DNA of 64,000 nucleotides from Dromaius novaehollandiae (taxonomy: Eukaryota; Chordata; Aves; Casuariiformes; Dromaiidae). The stretch spans positions 143,795,017 to 143,859,016 of the forward strand of contig NC_088099.1 of NCBI RefSeq assembly GCF_036370855.1, written 5' to 3'. Both the position numbers and the translations under genes were made by a program. A model generated the notes under the pieces. That model did no database searches. It was not told where the DNA came from and worked only from the letters and a program-made list of their open reading frames with translations. This document shows positions 1-20,464 of this stretch, in pieces; position 1 is the first letter of the stretch, and each line of letters opens with the position of its first letter.

Positions 1-1341
1 ACAGGAATCTTAAGTTCTTCAGTCTCTTACTGAACAGATTCCCCCAGCACAGAGTAGGCTTACTTTGCTAAAATAGCGTTTTTCAGCAGGTTTCAGATCT
101 TCTCAAGAGTTCAAATTGCTAAGGATAAATGGTTGCTACTTTTGTTTCTCATTGAGTAGAAGAAGTGCTACAGCATGTTTATCGGGGGTTTAATATTATT
201 TCTTCAGAGATCAAAACTATAGAACCTTAAGATAACTAGAATATGTCTTCTGGTTTAGAGTACAGCCACAATAAGCTTATTTAAAACTACCTGTCTAGCA
301 GGAAATCCCACCCAACTGAATTAGTTTCAATTTTATATTATCACAAACTTCTCATAGATGTTCTGTTTCTTCACAAAATAATGACCTGTGGCATTTGGTA
401 CCATTTTATCTTGTCACAAATCTCCAATGATCTGTTATATTCAAGAAGTACCCTATGAGGTGATGCTAACAAAATACGTAAGTGTTGCACCTTGGCTTTG
501 TTTTTCAGTGAAGTGGAGACTGTGTTTTGTTTATTAATGTTTATAACACACAACAGAAGAAATAATAGAAAAATAATTAGGAGTAAGTGGCTTATTGGCT
601 GCTGTCTTATGTATGAGTTTTCTCAGAGTTGGTTTCTAAACTTGAGAGGTATTTTTTCCTATGCATCAGAGCTTGACTGCTTTGCTGTCAAGTGTTGTTT
701 AACATACTTTGGTGAAACCTGTAATAATTGGCATGAGTGACTTTAAAAGTCTTTTGAATAATCTCCAAGAGTATATCCTGATATGAAAAATATTTGCTTC
801 ACTTGCCCTAAATACTAATTGGAAAGCAGAGTGGAAGAAGGACCAAGCTAGTAGAGGGCATGATAGTCTAAACCAGGACTCTCTATCTTTCTTTGAGGAG
901 GGGAATAATTGCAGAGGTTGATGTGCAAGGAGAGCTACATATATGCCTGTAAAAGTGTGCAATGGGAAATACTTCTTTCCATTGCTTCAGTTACCATTCT
1001 TTTCTTTTTATGCAGGCCAGTAGTGTGTCCGTAAATGCACTATTTTTTCCTCCTTTCTCTTCACTTGCATATTAGTGCACATGCACACTCCTCTTTGACT
1101 TAGTTTTATCCCCCAGCATATGCGTGAACGTAGAGATGACTTTTCTGCATGTCCTACTTTTCTCCCGTGTTTTTCTCCAGATCTGATACTGCTTTTGTTC
1201 CTCCCTGCTAACAAAAAAAAAAAGACAACAAACCAAAACACTTAGTTACTGTTTATTCACTGTATTTTTTTTTTTTTTTGCATAAGCTAAAATTTCTTGC
1301 CATTCTTTGGATTCCCTTTTCTCCATTAGTCCTTTAGTTCT

Positions 1342-1425
1342 CTCCTCAGTCATCCCCTGCTACCTACTCAAGCCTTGTTTCCTCCTCAGTCATCCCCTGC
1401 TACCTACTCAAGCCTTGTTTCCTCC
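1342..1425. repeat. 40-bp tandem duplication (two copies plus 5 bases)
   Basis: Bases 1342-1380 recur exactly at 1382-1420, giving a period of 40 bp, and a further five bases begin a third unit. The unit starts ctcctcagtcatcccctgct. The only difference seen at the copy borders is t1341 versus c1381. The near identity implies a recent duplication, or a variable-number tandem repeat, inside the YWHAZ intron. Confidence 0.9.
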
Positions 1426-4400
1426 ATTTTTCTACTAGATCTTTACCAGATTAGCAGCCTTGTGGACTATAGTCCATCAAGTGTACCCTTTTCCTGAGCT
1501 TATAAATCCTATGTGTCCCTATGCGTGTCACACCTCCCACCATTGCATGAACTGTGCAATTAAATTCCTTCCTCCCTACCCTCTGAAAGTCTGCTCTTCT
1601 TTGCCCCAAATTCTGAACTGCTTCCCTGGCCGGGCTGGTGAGTCTTACCTCGTCTTTTCCAGCCAGCCTTCTCTCCTTGTCTTTTTCAGACTTCTGCTGC
1701 TGCCTGTTTGTGTGGACAGCCAGTTTGATGGGAAGAAAGAATAACTGGTACTGAGAGCAGGCAGCAGGTGGTTCTTTCTGGGCTTGTATGCTGCCTCAGC
1801 AGCTGTTTTACCACAGAGATCACTGGTGCCGCAGCAGCCACTAGTATTTCACAGATTTTGTGTACTCCTGTTTTAGTGAGGAAATAAGTATGTAGGAATC
1901 TGTAGCTAGTTTTAAACAAAAGGCTTTGCTTTTGGCCAGAGTAGAAGGCAGACAGCAGAACGCTCCCTTTTCCCCAGGATGGTTGGATGTCTCTGCAGTT
2001 GCAGAGCCCTGATATTGAGGTAAAACTGTAGTAATTAACTGCATGATGACATGCCTGTCCCAAAGAAGCCTGAGTTTGAGGAAGAGATCATCTAAAAATA
2101 TTCTCCTTAAAAATACAAATGTTTGTCATTTTCCTCAAATGATTGACATAGACTGTGAAAAGAATATTTCTGTTGGCGGCAAATTACTTGGTTAAACCCT
2201 TTGTAGTGTGTATGCAAATGTGTGCAGTGTAGCTAATTGCATGCATCATTTTATAGTCTATTTAACTCTTCTAACTGCATTGCTGAGGCAGAAAGACACA
2301 TGCATGGAAAATCAAACACCAGCTTTTTGTAGGAATGATAGGTCTCTTGAACTTGTCCAGCACAGCTGGCCTGCTTTAAATAACTTAGATGTTACCAAAA
2401 CTATTCCTTTACAGACTTCTATTTAACAGAGGTGTGCTACAGTTACCATGCTAGTAGGTTAGTTAGTTCCATTTGAAACTAAGTACATGTAGTTCTTCCT
2501 GCATTGTGTGTCATAAGAATAAGATCTGGATCAAGATTTTTGAATGTCTACCTGAGTACACCTGATACTTTACTTCTGTAATTCTTTAGAATACTCATGC
2601 TCAGCTGTGCTGCTTGGTGGAAAATATTAAGTAGACATTGGGGAGGGAATCTCAGGAGAGTTTTGTGCCTCGTACTATGGATGAACAGTTGTCACCCTAG
2701 GAGCACTGGAATATGAGTAGTAGCTTGGTACTCTACTGGATTGTAATTGCTAAGCATATCTTGATATATCTGAAAAGCTGTATCTTAAGATTTGATGGAC
2801 TTTCACTGACTATAGTGTTTCATCTCTTGTTCTACCATAGTGCTTCAGATGGATGTCCTTGTTCTTAATATCCGTCACGTTTGTCTTACTCATTTTTCCC
2901 TCCTCCCTCACTTGCTTTCTTCCTTTGCACCGTAAAAAGCATTTAGGGACCTGGATGGTGTAAAAGCACAATAGGGACTTCTGATTTTGAATTGGCATTG
3001 AAATTATTCAAATGATCTGAAATTATTGGACAGTCTGCTGAACAGAAATGCAGACTTTAGTACTAATGTTTTTATAAAATAAAATCCAATAAGCAAAAAT
3101 GAACCTTTTTTTTTTTAATGAAATTGGGAAGCAAGTTCAATACAAAGGTAGCACTTCCCTGTGCAAAGGTGGTCAAGTATCTGCAACTTCTTTGCCATAG
3201 TATGTTATGGGTATTAAAACTTTATGTTGATTTAAGGGGAGTCTGGACAAGCATGAGGCATGTGGATGAGAAACCTGAAGTTCTCTAAATTCACAGAAAA
3301 GACTTCTGGTTCAGGAGGTCCAGAAGTGTCAAATGATGGAAGCTATAAGAAGCATAGTATTTTGTTGCTTTCCTCTTGTATTCTTCTAAAAGCATCCTCT
3401 TTTGGGTGTTGTTGCAGGTGGGATAGTAGACAGAATAGACCTGTCAGCCAGTGCAGTCATTCTCGTGTTCTTGTGATGTCTTGAAGGAAGATAATGGAAC
3501 ACTTTTTACATCATGAAAATATTAGGCCATTCTCACTTAATGTGAAATGTCAAAGAAATAGGTTTTCAGGCTGAATTTAAAGAAGTGTTCTTTCACGTCT
3601 TCTACATCTTTGTGCTGTATAACACACAGATGGATGACAAGTGAAGTAAAATTCAGCAAATATTCCCAGGTAGCTTATCTTCAAAACTAGAAATAATGTC
3701 ATAATTATATGTCAGGTGGTTTTCAATATTTTCTGAAAATAAAAGGCCTGCTCTATTAGCTCTGAGCAGAATTGATATTGTTTAAATTAGGTAATACTTA
3801 TCAATGTACTCTTTTGGACTCTTGCTGTTCTTAAGGGTTTGGGGGGGGGTTTTTGTGCAGGAGCAAAACCTTTTTCTCTCTTCAATATTTCTAGAGTTTT
3901 TACTCAACTGTGTATCTTAATAGTTATTTTTTTGTATTTTAAATAATATTCCTTGTTCTAAATACTTTAACTAGATACTGCCTGCTCATTTAGAACTGTG
4001 TGTTTCTAGAAACAGATGATTGTATTTCTTCTGACCTGTTTGTTGGGAGGAGAATATCTAAATTGAGCTGTTGATGCAATCCTCAAGTGCATTAGTAATT
4101 ATCTAAAATTTCCAGGCAGTAACATGTGCTGACACTGAGCCCTTATGTATATGTATAGGACTAAATGGAACTAGGCAAAATAAGGCATTAATTTTAATGT
4201 ACTTGTGTAAATTTGGGAATAGTCACCAGCCCACACAAGTCTCTTGCCAAAGATGTAAGCAAATGCTTTTATAGGAAGGGTAGTTTTAGGCCTCAAGTGT
4301 CAGGAAAAGACTATTCAAGTCTTTATGGGTTGGCTTCCTGTCTTCAACTGAAGTTCTGACCACAACCTGACAAACTCTAGTATGTATAATTTTCAGTAAG

Positions 4401-6502
4401 AAGCAGGGGTGTTTCATAGTTGTTTTTTTGTTTTTTTTTTTACACTGAATTTTACACTTCTTTCACTCTCCAAACTGAATCTGATTAACTTTTATCTTTA
4501 AGACTTTATCTTGCAAAACTATAGGAACAAGTCCATAGGGCCTTTCATCAAAATAGTAGGCTGTGTAGTGCTTACAAAACAATTCAAAATGCATTGTGCT
4601 TATGCTTAATGTTGCCAGCTGTTGATTGTGTGCACTTCTGGCTTTTGAACAGCAAAAGAACAGGTCTAAAAGCAAGGACAAAGTGAATCTTCATTCAGTG
4701 TTTAATATAAGCCAGGATTGAAGTTGACTGGTAGAATAATAAAAGTTTGTGCTGATGCAGTCTCTGTTGCATCTTTGGAGACAAAGACTGTTTCTCTAGT
4801 GCAGACTTTCTGGGGGTGGGGGAATGTACCAAATTCATGACATTGCTTATGTATGGTATGTATGAGCATAGCTAACTAGCATCTCTTGAGTTTGAGTGTG
4901 CTGCCTTTCCCAGTCCAGAGTACCAGAAGGCTGTTGACTAAGAGTAATCACAGTTGCAGATGTTGCGTTGATGTCTGATCTTTTAATGGCTAGCATATTA
5001 ATAAAAGTTGGTATTCAAGTTTAATGTATGTATGATTTAAAAAAAAGGGTTAATAATTTTCCAGTGAAAATCTTTCCAGAAAGGCTGCATATGACTTTAT
5101 GATGAAAGGTATTAGAATAACTTGTACAATCTGGTACAGATTTTGGCTGAAAAGTGCTCTAAAAAGCTGCTACTTCTCCATGTACTTGACTGCAGTGCTT
5201 TGGTTTGTTTCACAGAAGTTGAAAAAACTTTGCCATTGAGCAAATTAGAAGCTCTGAAAATTACAGCTAAGGAGTTGGGGGGGGGGGTTCCTGTTTCGTT
5301 TTTGCTTTTAGCTCTTTCTACCAGATTCAAGCACTGTAACTAACTACCCGTGAAGTTACAGTCGGTGTGTGTTAATATATGTCAAATGTGGATGGGAATT
5401 TGGCATGATACCAGGAATGTCATGAATGAGCATGAGAGCTTAGCTACATGCCATGTAGCTTTAATATACTCTTGCTGAATGGCCTTCCTTCTGTTGTCAG
5501 GATGTTGTATGTATTGCAGTGATGTGGTTCACCTAAAAGACTTCTTAAATTACAGATTAGTTTACTGGTCTAGTATTATGCTAGTTGTTAGTTGAAGTGA
5601 CCCATGTGGTGGTTAGTTCTATACTTGTAAAAACTGTCACATCAACTGGTAAGAGAGGGAGAAGGTGGATGTATATGGGTTGTATTATTGAAATAATTCT
5701 TACTATCTATGGGAGCTTTGTTTTACATAAACAGAACACACATCAATGGATTTTAAAGGTACTTTGTAGTGGCTCCTTGTAGAGTATGTGGAAAAAGTGC
5801 ATCCTCCAAAGAAGCTTTACAGTTACTTATTTAAAAAAAAAAAGACAGTACTCTGTGTTCTTCAGAAGCGGATGGGATTTAACCATCAAACAAAATATAA
5901 TGTGTCTTATGCCTGTTTCAGTTTTATGTTGTCTTTTGGAGTTAGAATCTAAAAGGTCAATCATTTTAATGGTTTCAGATCTGTATGACATTCTGTAGCC
6001 GCACCACCTACATGCAGATTGCTGCTTTCACAGCAAGTCTCTAAGACAAATTACTATCCTCTGAAAGGGTGTTTATAACTTCATGTTAGTAAAGGAAAGT
6101 GAATCCTGAAATAAAAAGACCAGTACTGACAGGAGAAACTGACTATATAGAATAGTAAGTACTATTAGATAAAAGATAGGGGAAAATCTCCTTTCAGTTA
6201 TTTTATATGCTAGCTTTTAGATTTTAATCTGCTTTCTGGTTTTCTGGTTGTTATTGTTCTTAATGTTTAGTGGCCTGTGGTGGCTTATGTGGCTACCAAT
6301 CCTATGGGGTGTTCAGATAGAATAGACTTCCTTCCTCCAGACACATGAGCAAATTACCAGTGCAGTCCAGGACTCCAAGTGTGAGAGAATTTTTCCATAG
6401 GCTATATTTGGCTTGGGTTAGAAACCCTTCCCCCACCCCAATACAGGGTTTGCCTACTGTCTGAGTTGCTACTGCCCTGCTAGAATCTAACTAATTACAA
6501 AG

Positions 6503-6520
6503 ATTATTATTATTATTATT
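6503..6520. repeat. (ATT)6 microsatellite
   Basis: Six uninterrupted ATT units within the YWHAZ intron. This is a simple-sequence repeat with no other signal around it. Confidence 0.85.
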
Positions 6521-8876
6521 AGACATTCTTAAATGACGTCTGCTATTGCATATCACCCGTTCAATCTGTTGTTTGCGAACAACTCTACCTCAGTTGTGAC
6601 TTAAGTGCAGTTTAGGTCTGAAAGTTTGGTTGGTGCTGTGCTAGTGAGTAAAGTTGTACTTTTCAGTCAAACTTTCTGTACAGATAATGAATAATTTGTG
6701 TCTCTGGAATCATTGAAAATATTTTGGTCTGATCAATTAACAGGGAGGGTACCGAGGGAGAGCTACTCCCCTTGGTACTAGAAGGTTAGGTGCAGACCAG
6801 CACACCTCACTTAATTGCACTCCTGCAGGGAAAAACTAATGAACAGCCTTTATTCTTAGTAGTTGGAAACCTTCAGTTGTCATTGAAGTCAGTGTTTCTT
6901 GGCACTGATGAAAAATATCATAGCTGTGAATCTTGATGTTCTCTAATGGTGAGAACAGAGCATATAAGTAGTTGAGGAGAACTGAAGTACGTGATCCATG
7001 TACCTTACGGACTCCAGCTTTGTTCCAGCAGCACTGAGTCCTTCTTGCATAGCATATGCCCTTCAGAAGGGTGACCTGAGCGTGAGGCAGCTCAGCAGCC
7101 CATGTGGCTGACTCCATAAAAATAATTCTGCTGCTCATTTGCTTGTGCTATATCTTTGCTGAAGGATTTTCTCTGCTCTCATTCAGACAGGAAGCTCAGG
7201 TGCAAGGTGTTCTAGATGTCATCTTGTATAAACATAAAATGAAGCTGTATACCAACCCCCATAGTACTGAAAATATGTTAAAGATGACTGAATAAATATC
7301 TTCCATTGTGTTAAGCTAATTAAAAGAAAATCCACTAACAGTTTGAATCTCATTGGAGCATAGGCATAGGAAAACCTTGTCTGACTTCTTTCTGTCAACC
7401 CAGCTTTTTTGCCCTATCTGTTGAGAGAGAGCGAAGAGAGAGAACTGCCATAATAGGCCACTTCATTTTGACAGGTTTCATCCAAGTTTGAGTCATCTAG
7501 GCTAAATATTCATAATTTATGTAAACAAATTAGCAATACTTAAAACAAATTGTTTACTCTTCTTGCTCCTTCTGTCGATTACAAACATAATTTTCTGTAA
7601 CTTTATGTAGGTTGTCTTACTTATCAGAGCTGGTGCCAAAGGTCACAAACTACCATATCCAGATTATGCCAATCCCAAGAGTACATCTTGTAAGATAATT
7701 CAGCTAATATGCAGGTCACTATCTTGTACAAAAGTACTGTAAAGCAGTCATAATTCTGTGGTTTTGAACTGTATTTGTTCATCTATTTCTGCAAAGCAGA
7801 ACGGAAATGTCAGTCATGTAATTTAAAATGAAAAAAGCTGAAAATTTTACTGAAACCTTTTTATAAAAAAAATTAATGTTTGCTACATAGCCTTAGCAAA
7901 GTATATGTAATAGCTTCTGTTTTCACTTTGAGTATTCAAGAGCACTTCTGCACATTTTTTTTGTCACTTCAATAAATGGCTTTTTGGAAATCTGACTTTA
8001 AACACTCACTATCAAAAAGTTTGACAAGCTTGCATTTTAATTGTGCTAAATGTGTTAAGAGTTAGTGATTTCTTTTCTTTTTACTTTTTCATCATAATAG
8101 AACTCTTGCTAAATTACATGACTGCCTCACCTGGGAACTTGCTGTATTAATTTAATAAGCAGTGTGAAAAATCTAGAAAAACCTGGTCTTAACTGGCAGC
8201 CCACAGGTAGGATTTGGTGGGATGACTCCAGGCAGCCACCTTAGTTTTGGAAAAGATATGTGCTGCCCTAACAGGTGTTTCCTGAAGTCAAATAGCTGAT
8301 CCTCTTCAGTGTTACATAGCTGTAGACTGTAAACTGTCCAGAGAGGCAAGAATCCAGGTTCACCTTGCAGTTGCTTGCCTTTGGTGATGCCAGTATGGAG
8401 CTTCAGCAAGTAAGCCTCATTAGCCTAGTTCCCATTTCCTGTGCACATAAGATATTAGGATCTCAGATTTCAGAACTGGTATTTTAGCTATTTTTGTTAT
8501 TTTCTGTGGATGTAGACTTCTGTTGCATACCGTCTGCACAGACTCTTCAGATTCCCTTATTTTTGTCATAGTACCACATGACAGCATACAGAAACCCTTC
8601 CTTTGGTCCCTCAATGCTCATCAACTGAATTAATACAGGCTTCCTTCCTGTCCTCCCCATGGGCTCACAGCATGGAGCATTCCTGCTTGTATCTAGAACT
8701 GTGATCCAGAACAAATTCTCCTTAGGTGAATGTGCTGTGTAGGATATTTAGGAAAAAAAGGCGGGGGAACACAAAAAATAAAGCTTTCTTGACTTTGAAT
8801 CAATAGTTCAGTTATACTACAACAAACTGTAAAAGTGTGTTTGTTCAAAACACTATGTTCTTTGTTTCCATTTTAG

Positions 8877-16678
<7,802 letters not shown>

Positions 16679-17108
16679 CCAGCCTTCCAACTTCTATCTG
16701 CCTCATTCTGAAATTTACACAGTAGACCATTTGTCATCCATGCTGTCCCACAAATAGTTTTTGTTTACGATTTGACAGGTTTATGTTACTTCTATTTGGA
16801 TTTCTATATTTCCCATGTGGTTTTGTTTAATATTAGGGGAATAGAGCCAGTTAACATTTGGGGAATTTATCTGTTTTCATCTGAGGTGGCCAATATAGGG
16901 TTGTGACATTTTTATACAAGTTTTACATGTTTGGCATAGTGCTTTTGGTACATTGTGGCTTCCCACAAGGCCAGTGTTAAACAGCTTTCTATGTCAAGCA
17001 AAGAAGACTGCTTGCATATTGGTCTGTCATGGTGGAAAAAAGGGATAATCAGTTGCAGCCACAGGTGTAGTTAGCCTGAGTACTCAAGCTGGAGCACACA
17101 GGGCTGTG

Positions 17109-17114
17109 AATAAA
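17109..17114 (+). terminator. YWHAZ: Proximal polyadenylation signal of YWHAZ
   Basis: AATAAA about 430 bases past the stop codon, followed by ctggtgtccc. It would give a short 3' UTR. Alternative polyadenylation of YWHAZ is known in mammals; use of this site here is inferred. Confidence 0.5.
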
Positions 17115-17640
17115 CTGGTGTCCCATAGATATTGCATGTCAAGCAAACATGTGAAATCTGTGGAATATACAATCAAGTGTACATCTTTGATTGCAGCTGA
17201 AGTGTTCCTTAAGACAGTTTGATAACCCAGTCAACTTTCTCTAGAGAAGGACAGAAACGGTTCACATTCCATTATTTGTAAAGTTACCTGCTGTTGCTTT
17301 CATTATTTTTGCTACACATTTTATTTGTATTTAAATGGTTTAAGCAACCTAAGAACAAATGTACAAGTAAAGATGCAGTAAAAATGAATTGCTTGATATC
17401 CATAATGACACTGTATATCGAGCACAGCAGTAAAACAAAAACCCATGTATTTAACTTTTTTAGGTTTTTTGCTTTTGTGATTTTTTTTTTTGATACTTGC
17501 CTAACATGCATGTGCTGTAAAAATAGTTAACAGGGAAATAACTTGAGATGATGGCTAGCTTTGTTTAATGTCTTACGAAATTTTCATGAACAATCCAAGC
17601 ATAACTGTTCAGAACATGTGTATTAAGTTGATGTAAGTGG

Positions 17641-17646
17641 AATAAA
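17641..17646 (+). terminator. YWHAZ: Distal polyadenylation signal of YWHAZ
   Basis: AATAAA followed 35-55 bases later by a GT-rich stretch (tttggtgtag, catgtgatctgtc), as expected of a working cleavage and polyadenylation site. It is the best candidate for the main mRNA end. Confidence 0.7.
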
Positions 17647-17665
17647 AGTTTTATGAATGGACTTT

Positions 17666-19600
17666 TCAACTACCTTTGGTGTAGATTTCATGTGATCTGT
17701 CTTCCCACGCTTTTAGAATACTGTTATACAGGATTTCAGTATGGAAGTATTTTTATTAAGGAAAATCTTATTTGAATAATACTTAGGCATTTAGTTAATT
17801 TCATGGAAGTCAAGACTGAATATTTCATATCCATTTTAAGATTGCTGTAATTAATTTACAACTTCTAGAGCTTTCTGACTGTCCAGCTGGTATTCTGGAG
17901 ATACCTTAACAAGCACATGGTCCCCAGACTTCAAGAACTTTATATGCATTTTGCTGTAAGAGCTGATCTTTGCAATAGTTCTAGCCATATGGAATCCTAT
18001 GGCTCGCTGCAAGTCTGAAGTAGAACTGAGCAGGAGCCTCCATAGGATTCAGATATCACAGCTCAATCTGTGGAAAAGATCCGCAAAGTAATGATGCTCC
18101 TTTCTTCAAGCCCAGTAAGGTCTGCACTGATGTTATTTACAGAATAACTAGCAATTTGGGTTATTTGGTTTGAAAATAAAATAACTATGGGAAAGCAGAG
18201 ACTACTTTTCAGACAGTATCTCATCTCTGCCAGGAGCTGAGACTACCTTAAATGAATGAAAGTGATGGAACTCTCTTGAAATTTCCCTGTTGTAAAACGT
18301 TTATGCAGTGAACTTAAAGGGAACTTGCTTGGGTGGGTTTTGTTTTTTGTTTTTATGGAACTGCACATGTAAGCACTGTCTAAGTGTTTTCTAGCTTTAG
18401 ATAACTTCCCACGCAAATAAAAGGTATCTTAGTGTCAACAGGTTAATCTCCATACCTGGAAGAATAAAATGAATCAAGTGAACTTTATTGCCTCGCACTT
18501 CTGAGCAGGACAAAGGACTTAAGCAAATTACAGGTCTGACTGTGTAGAAGCTCAATATAAGAGGCTTTTTCTTTTGTTTCAAAAAAGTGTCGAAATGCAT
18601 GATTGTTGCATCCAGAATCTGTTGCTGCATTTCTAGAGACAACCTGAGCCCTCTTGTCCCAGAACCTAAGGATCAAGATTAGTAGAAAAGGTGGGTGGAA
18701 TAATCTTAAACCTTAAAAAGATATTTAGGGACATTAGTAACCATTTCTAGAGCTGAAAGTTAATAATCTATCTGTCATAATAGTTATAAAAAATTATAAT
18801 CTGATTAAGAGCAGGAAGGAGAGGAGAAAAGGGAGGGCAAAGGTTAATGAGGCTTTGTAGGGGTGAACTTAGTATATCACTCAATTACTACTTAAAAAAA
18901 TAATGATTTCTTTAAAACATATGAAAGCACTTGTCAAAAGGAAGAAAGCAGTAATCAAATACATTTGCAAAACAATTAAAGGGCCACATTCCAGTCTGGA
19001 AGCAAGGCAAGTTGGCTGACTGCGATGAAAAAATAATTCCTTTGGGGATATTGGATCCACTTTTAGAAAGGAAAAAGCTATAGCAAATGTGTGGGGTTCT
19101 GTTTCTTAGGTTGTAATGAAGATGTTGCCTGCGTGCCTTACTGAAAATATTCTAATTACATGCTAATTAACTTCCAACTTGCATGATAAACTACTTTTAT
19201 TCTAAAAATTTAAATTTAAACCATACCAAATAACTTCAATGGAAATTGCTTTTATTTAAATTTTTATCCAACTGTTTAAGAATGTTTTGATTTAATAGGA
19301 TTCAGGATGAACTGTGTAAACTTACTGCATGTATCAGCAAAAATCTTATATTCCTGAAAATTAAAAAAAGGACACAGCCAAATGGGGTATAGTGTAAGAA
19401 ATACTTAACTCTTGTACCTTTAATCAATAAATAGTAAGGTATCTTTAAAAAGAAGGATTTTGGGGGTTTGTTTGTTTTTTAGAAAAGCTTGTTTTATTTG
19501 AGAATCTAAGCTATGTTTTAAATATCAAGAAAGGTTCACCCCTCAATCTTGATTTGCTTCCCTTCCCCCCACAGAAGAGTGATCCACAGTATTCGATGAT
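17666..19600. other. Intergenic, AT-rich, nothing recognised
   Basis: Downstream of YWHAZ. It has only short frames, no splice-flanked exon I would defend, and no repeat family. Several AATAAA strings occur (for example near 18416 and 19427) but none follows a credible exon on the + strand. Confidence 0.6.
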
Positions 19601-19610
19601 GAAAATTAGC

Positions 19611-19616
19611 TTTATT
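19611..19616 (-). terminator. Possible minus-strand polyadenylation signal
   Basis: TTTATT on the + strand, AATAAA on the minus strand, placed suitably for the candidate exon at 20072-20290. AATAAA is common in AT-rich DNA, so alone it means little. Confidence 0.2.
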
Positions 19617-20071
19617 TCCTATGTGAATTATTAACCTGCTCTTATTAAAAACATATCTTCATATAGCCTTTGTTCTAACACTGAAACCCTCCTAAGATGT
19701 GACAGTATCACTTCATATATAGTGCATATCCTGTTCTGAAATACTTAAGTCCTCCACTTTGTTGAGCAGAAAGATCTTAGAGAGGTTTTGAATTCTGTGA
19801 GCCTGTTGTGTGGTGTTAGCATTGCACATGTCTGCAATACAAAAGGCTATTTTACAAAAATCATACAGTACTTACAAACTATAGACTGGACAGCACAGGT
19901 TAAACTGGCAAAACAGTGCAAGAGATCATAGGTGTTTAAAATGAAGCATCTGTTATGCTGAAGACTGCCTGCAATCCACCCGCAGCGTTTTAGTCCTGAA
20001 GGGAAAGACTTCCAGAATGACAAGGCGGGCGTGCAGAAGCTTTCTCTCAGAGGGGAAAAAAAGGTGCAAGT

Positions 20072-20290
20072 TCAAGATACTGCAGAAGCAATTTCTGACA
20101 GTCCAATTAGTGCCTCCGTATTGCTCATTATGCCTTTTGCTTCAGGTTCTTCTGGAAGGCAGGTAGCTAAATTAGCTGCTGCTTCTATTGTTAATATTTC
20201 TGTGTAGCTGGCGGTACATGATTGGATATGCTTCCTTATTTCCGTAATTTGCATCTCAGCAAGATCCTGGCAAGCTGATATTTCCAAATT
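20072..20290 (-). other. Candidate minus-strand terminal exon (coding status uncertain)
   Basis: Read on the minus strand, a good acceptor (ccctcctccatttag) is followed at 20290 by an open frame of 72 codons and a stop. The frame starts NLEISACQDLAEMQITEIRK, contains EAAANLATCLPEEPEAKG and ends ALIGLSEIASAVS. Its composition (Ala, Glu, Ile and Leu rich, few low-complexity runs) is more protein-like than neighbouring frames. There is no ATG at its start, so it would need an upstream exon, which I could not identify. A minus-strand AATAAA lies 460 bases downstream (TTTATT at 19611-19616). I do not recognise the family. It may be the last exon of a lineage-specific or non-coding transcript, or chance. 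Confidence 0.3.
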
Positions 20291-20428
20291 CTAAATGGAG
20301 GAGGGAAGGACAGCCGTGTGGATGAGAAAATGCATTGGAAATCAAGATCTAGCTTCTACTCTCAGCTCTTTTTTTGGTAAGTAGGTAGGTAAAATCCTAC
20401 CATATCCTAGGTAGGACTTTATGGTAAG

Positions 20429-20432
<4 letters not shown>

Positions 20433-20459
<27 letters not shown>
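20433..20459. repeat. T27 homopolymer
   Basis: Twenty-seven consecutive T residues on the + strand. No transposon body is recognisable on the upstream side for which this would be a reverse-oriented poly(A) tail, so I call it simple sequence. Confidence 0.85.

Positions 20460-20464
<5 letters not shown>

Larger units (their letters stand above)
1..8876 (+). other. YWHAZ: YWHAZ intron (partial), upstream of the exon for residues 99-140
   Basis: This AT-rich stretch ends in a canonical acceptor (ttccattttag) joined to the first recognised YWHAZ exon at 8877. The exon encoding the first 98 residues and the 5' UTR are not seen here, so they lie left of the window. Open frames in this stretch are all short and resemble no protein I know. 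It holds a 40-bp tandem duplication (1342-1425), an (ATT)6 run at 6503-6520 and several T or G homopolymers of 9-20 bases. I recognise no repeat family or RNA gene in it. Confidence 0.85.
16679..17665 (+). other. YWHAZ: YWHAZ 3' UTR
   Basis: The non-coding part of the last exon runs from the base after the stop codon to an inferred cleavage site about 15-20 bases past the AATAAA at 17641. It is T-rich with scattered ATTTA-like strings. The shorter form would end near 17130, past the first AATAAA. The exact 3' end is inferred from the signals, not measured; a later, weaker site cannot be excluded. Confidence 0.75.
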
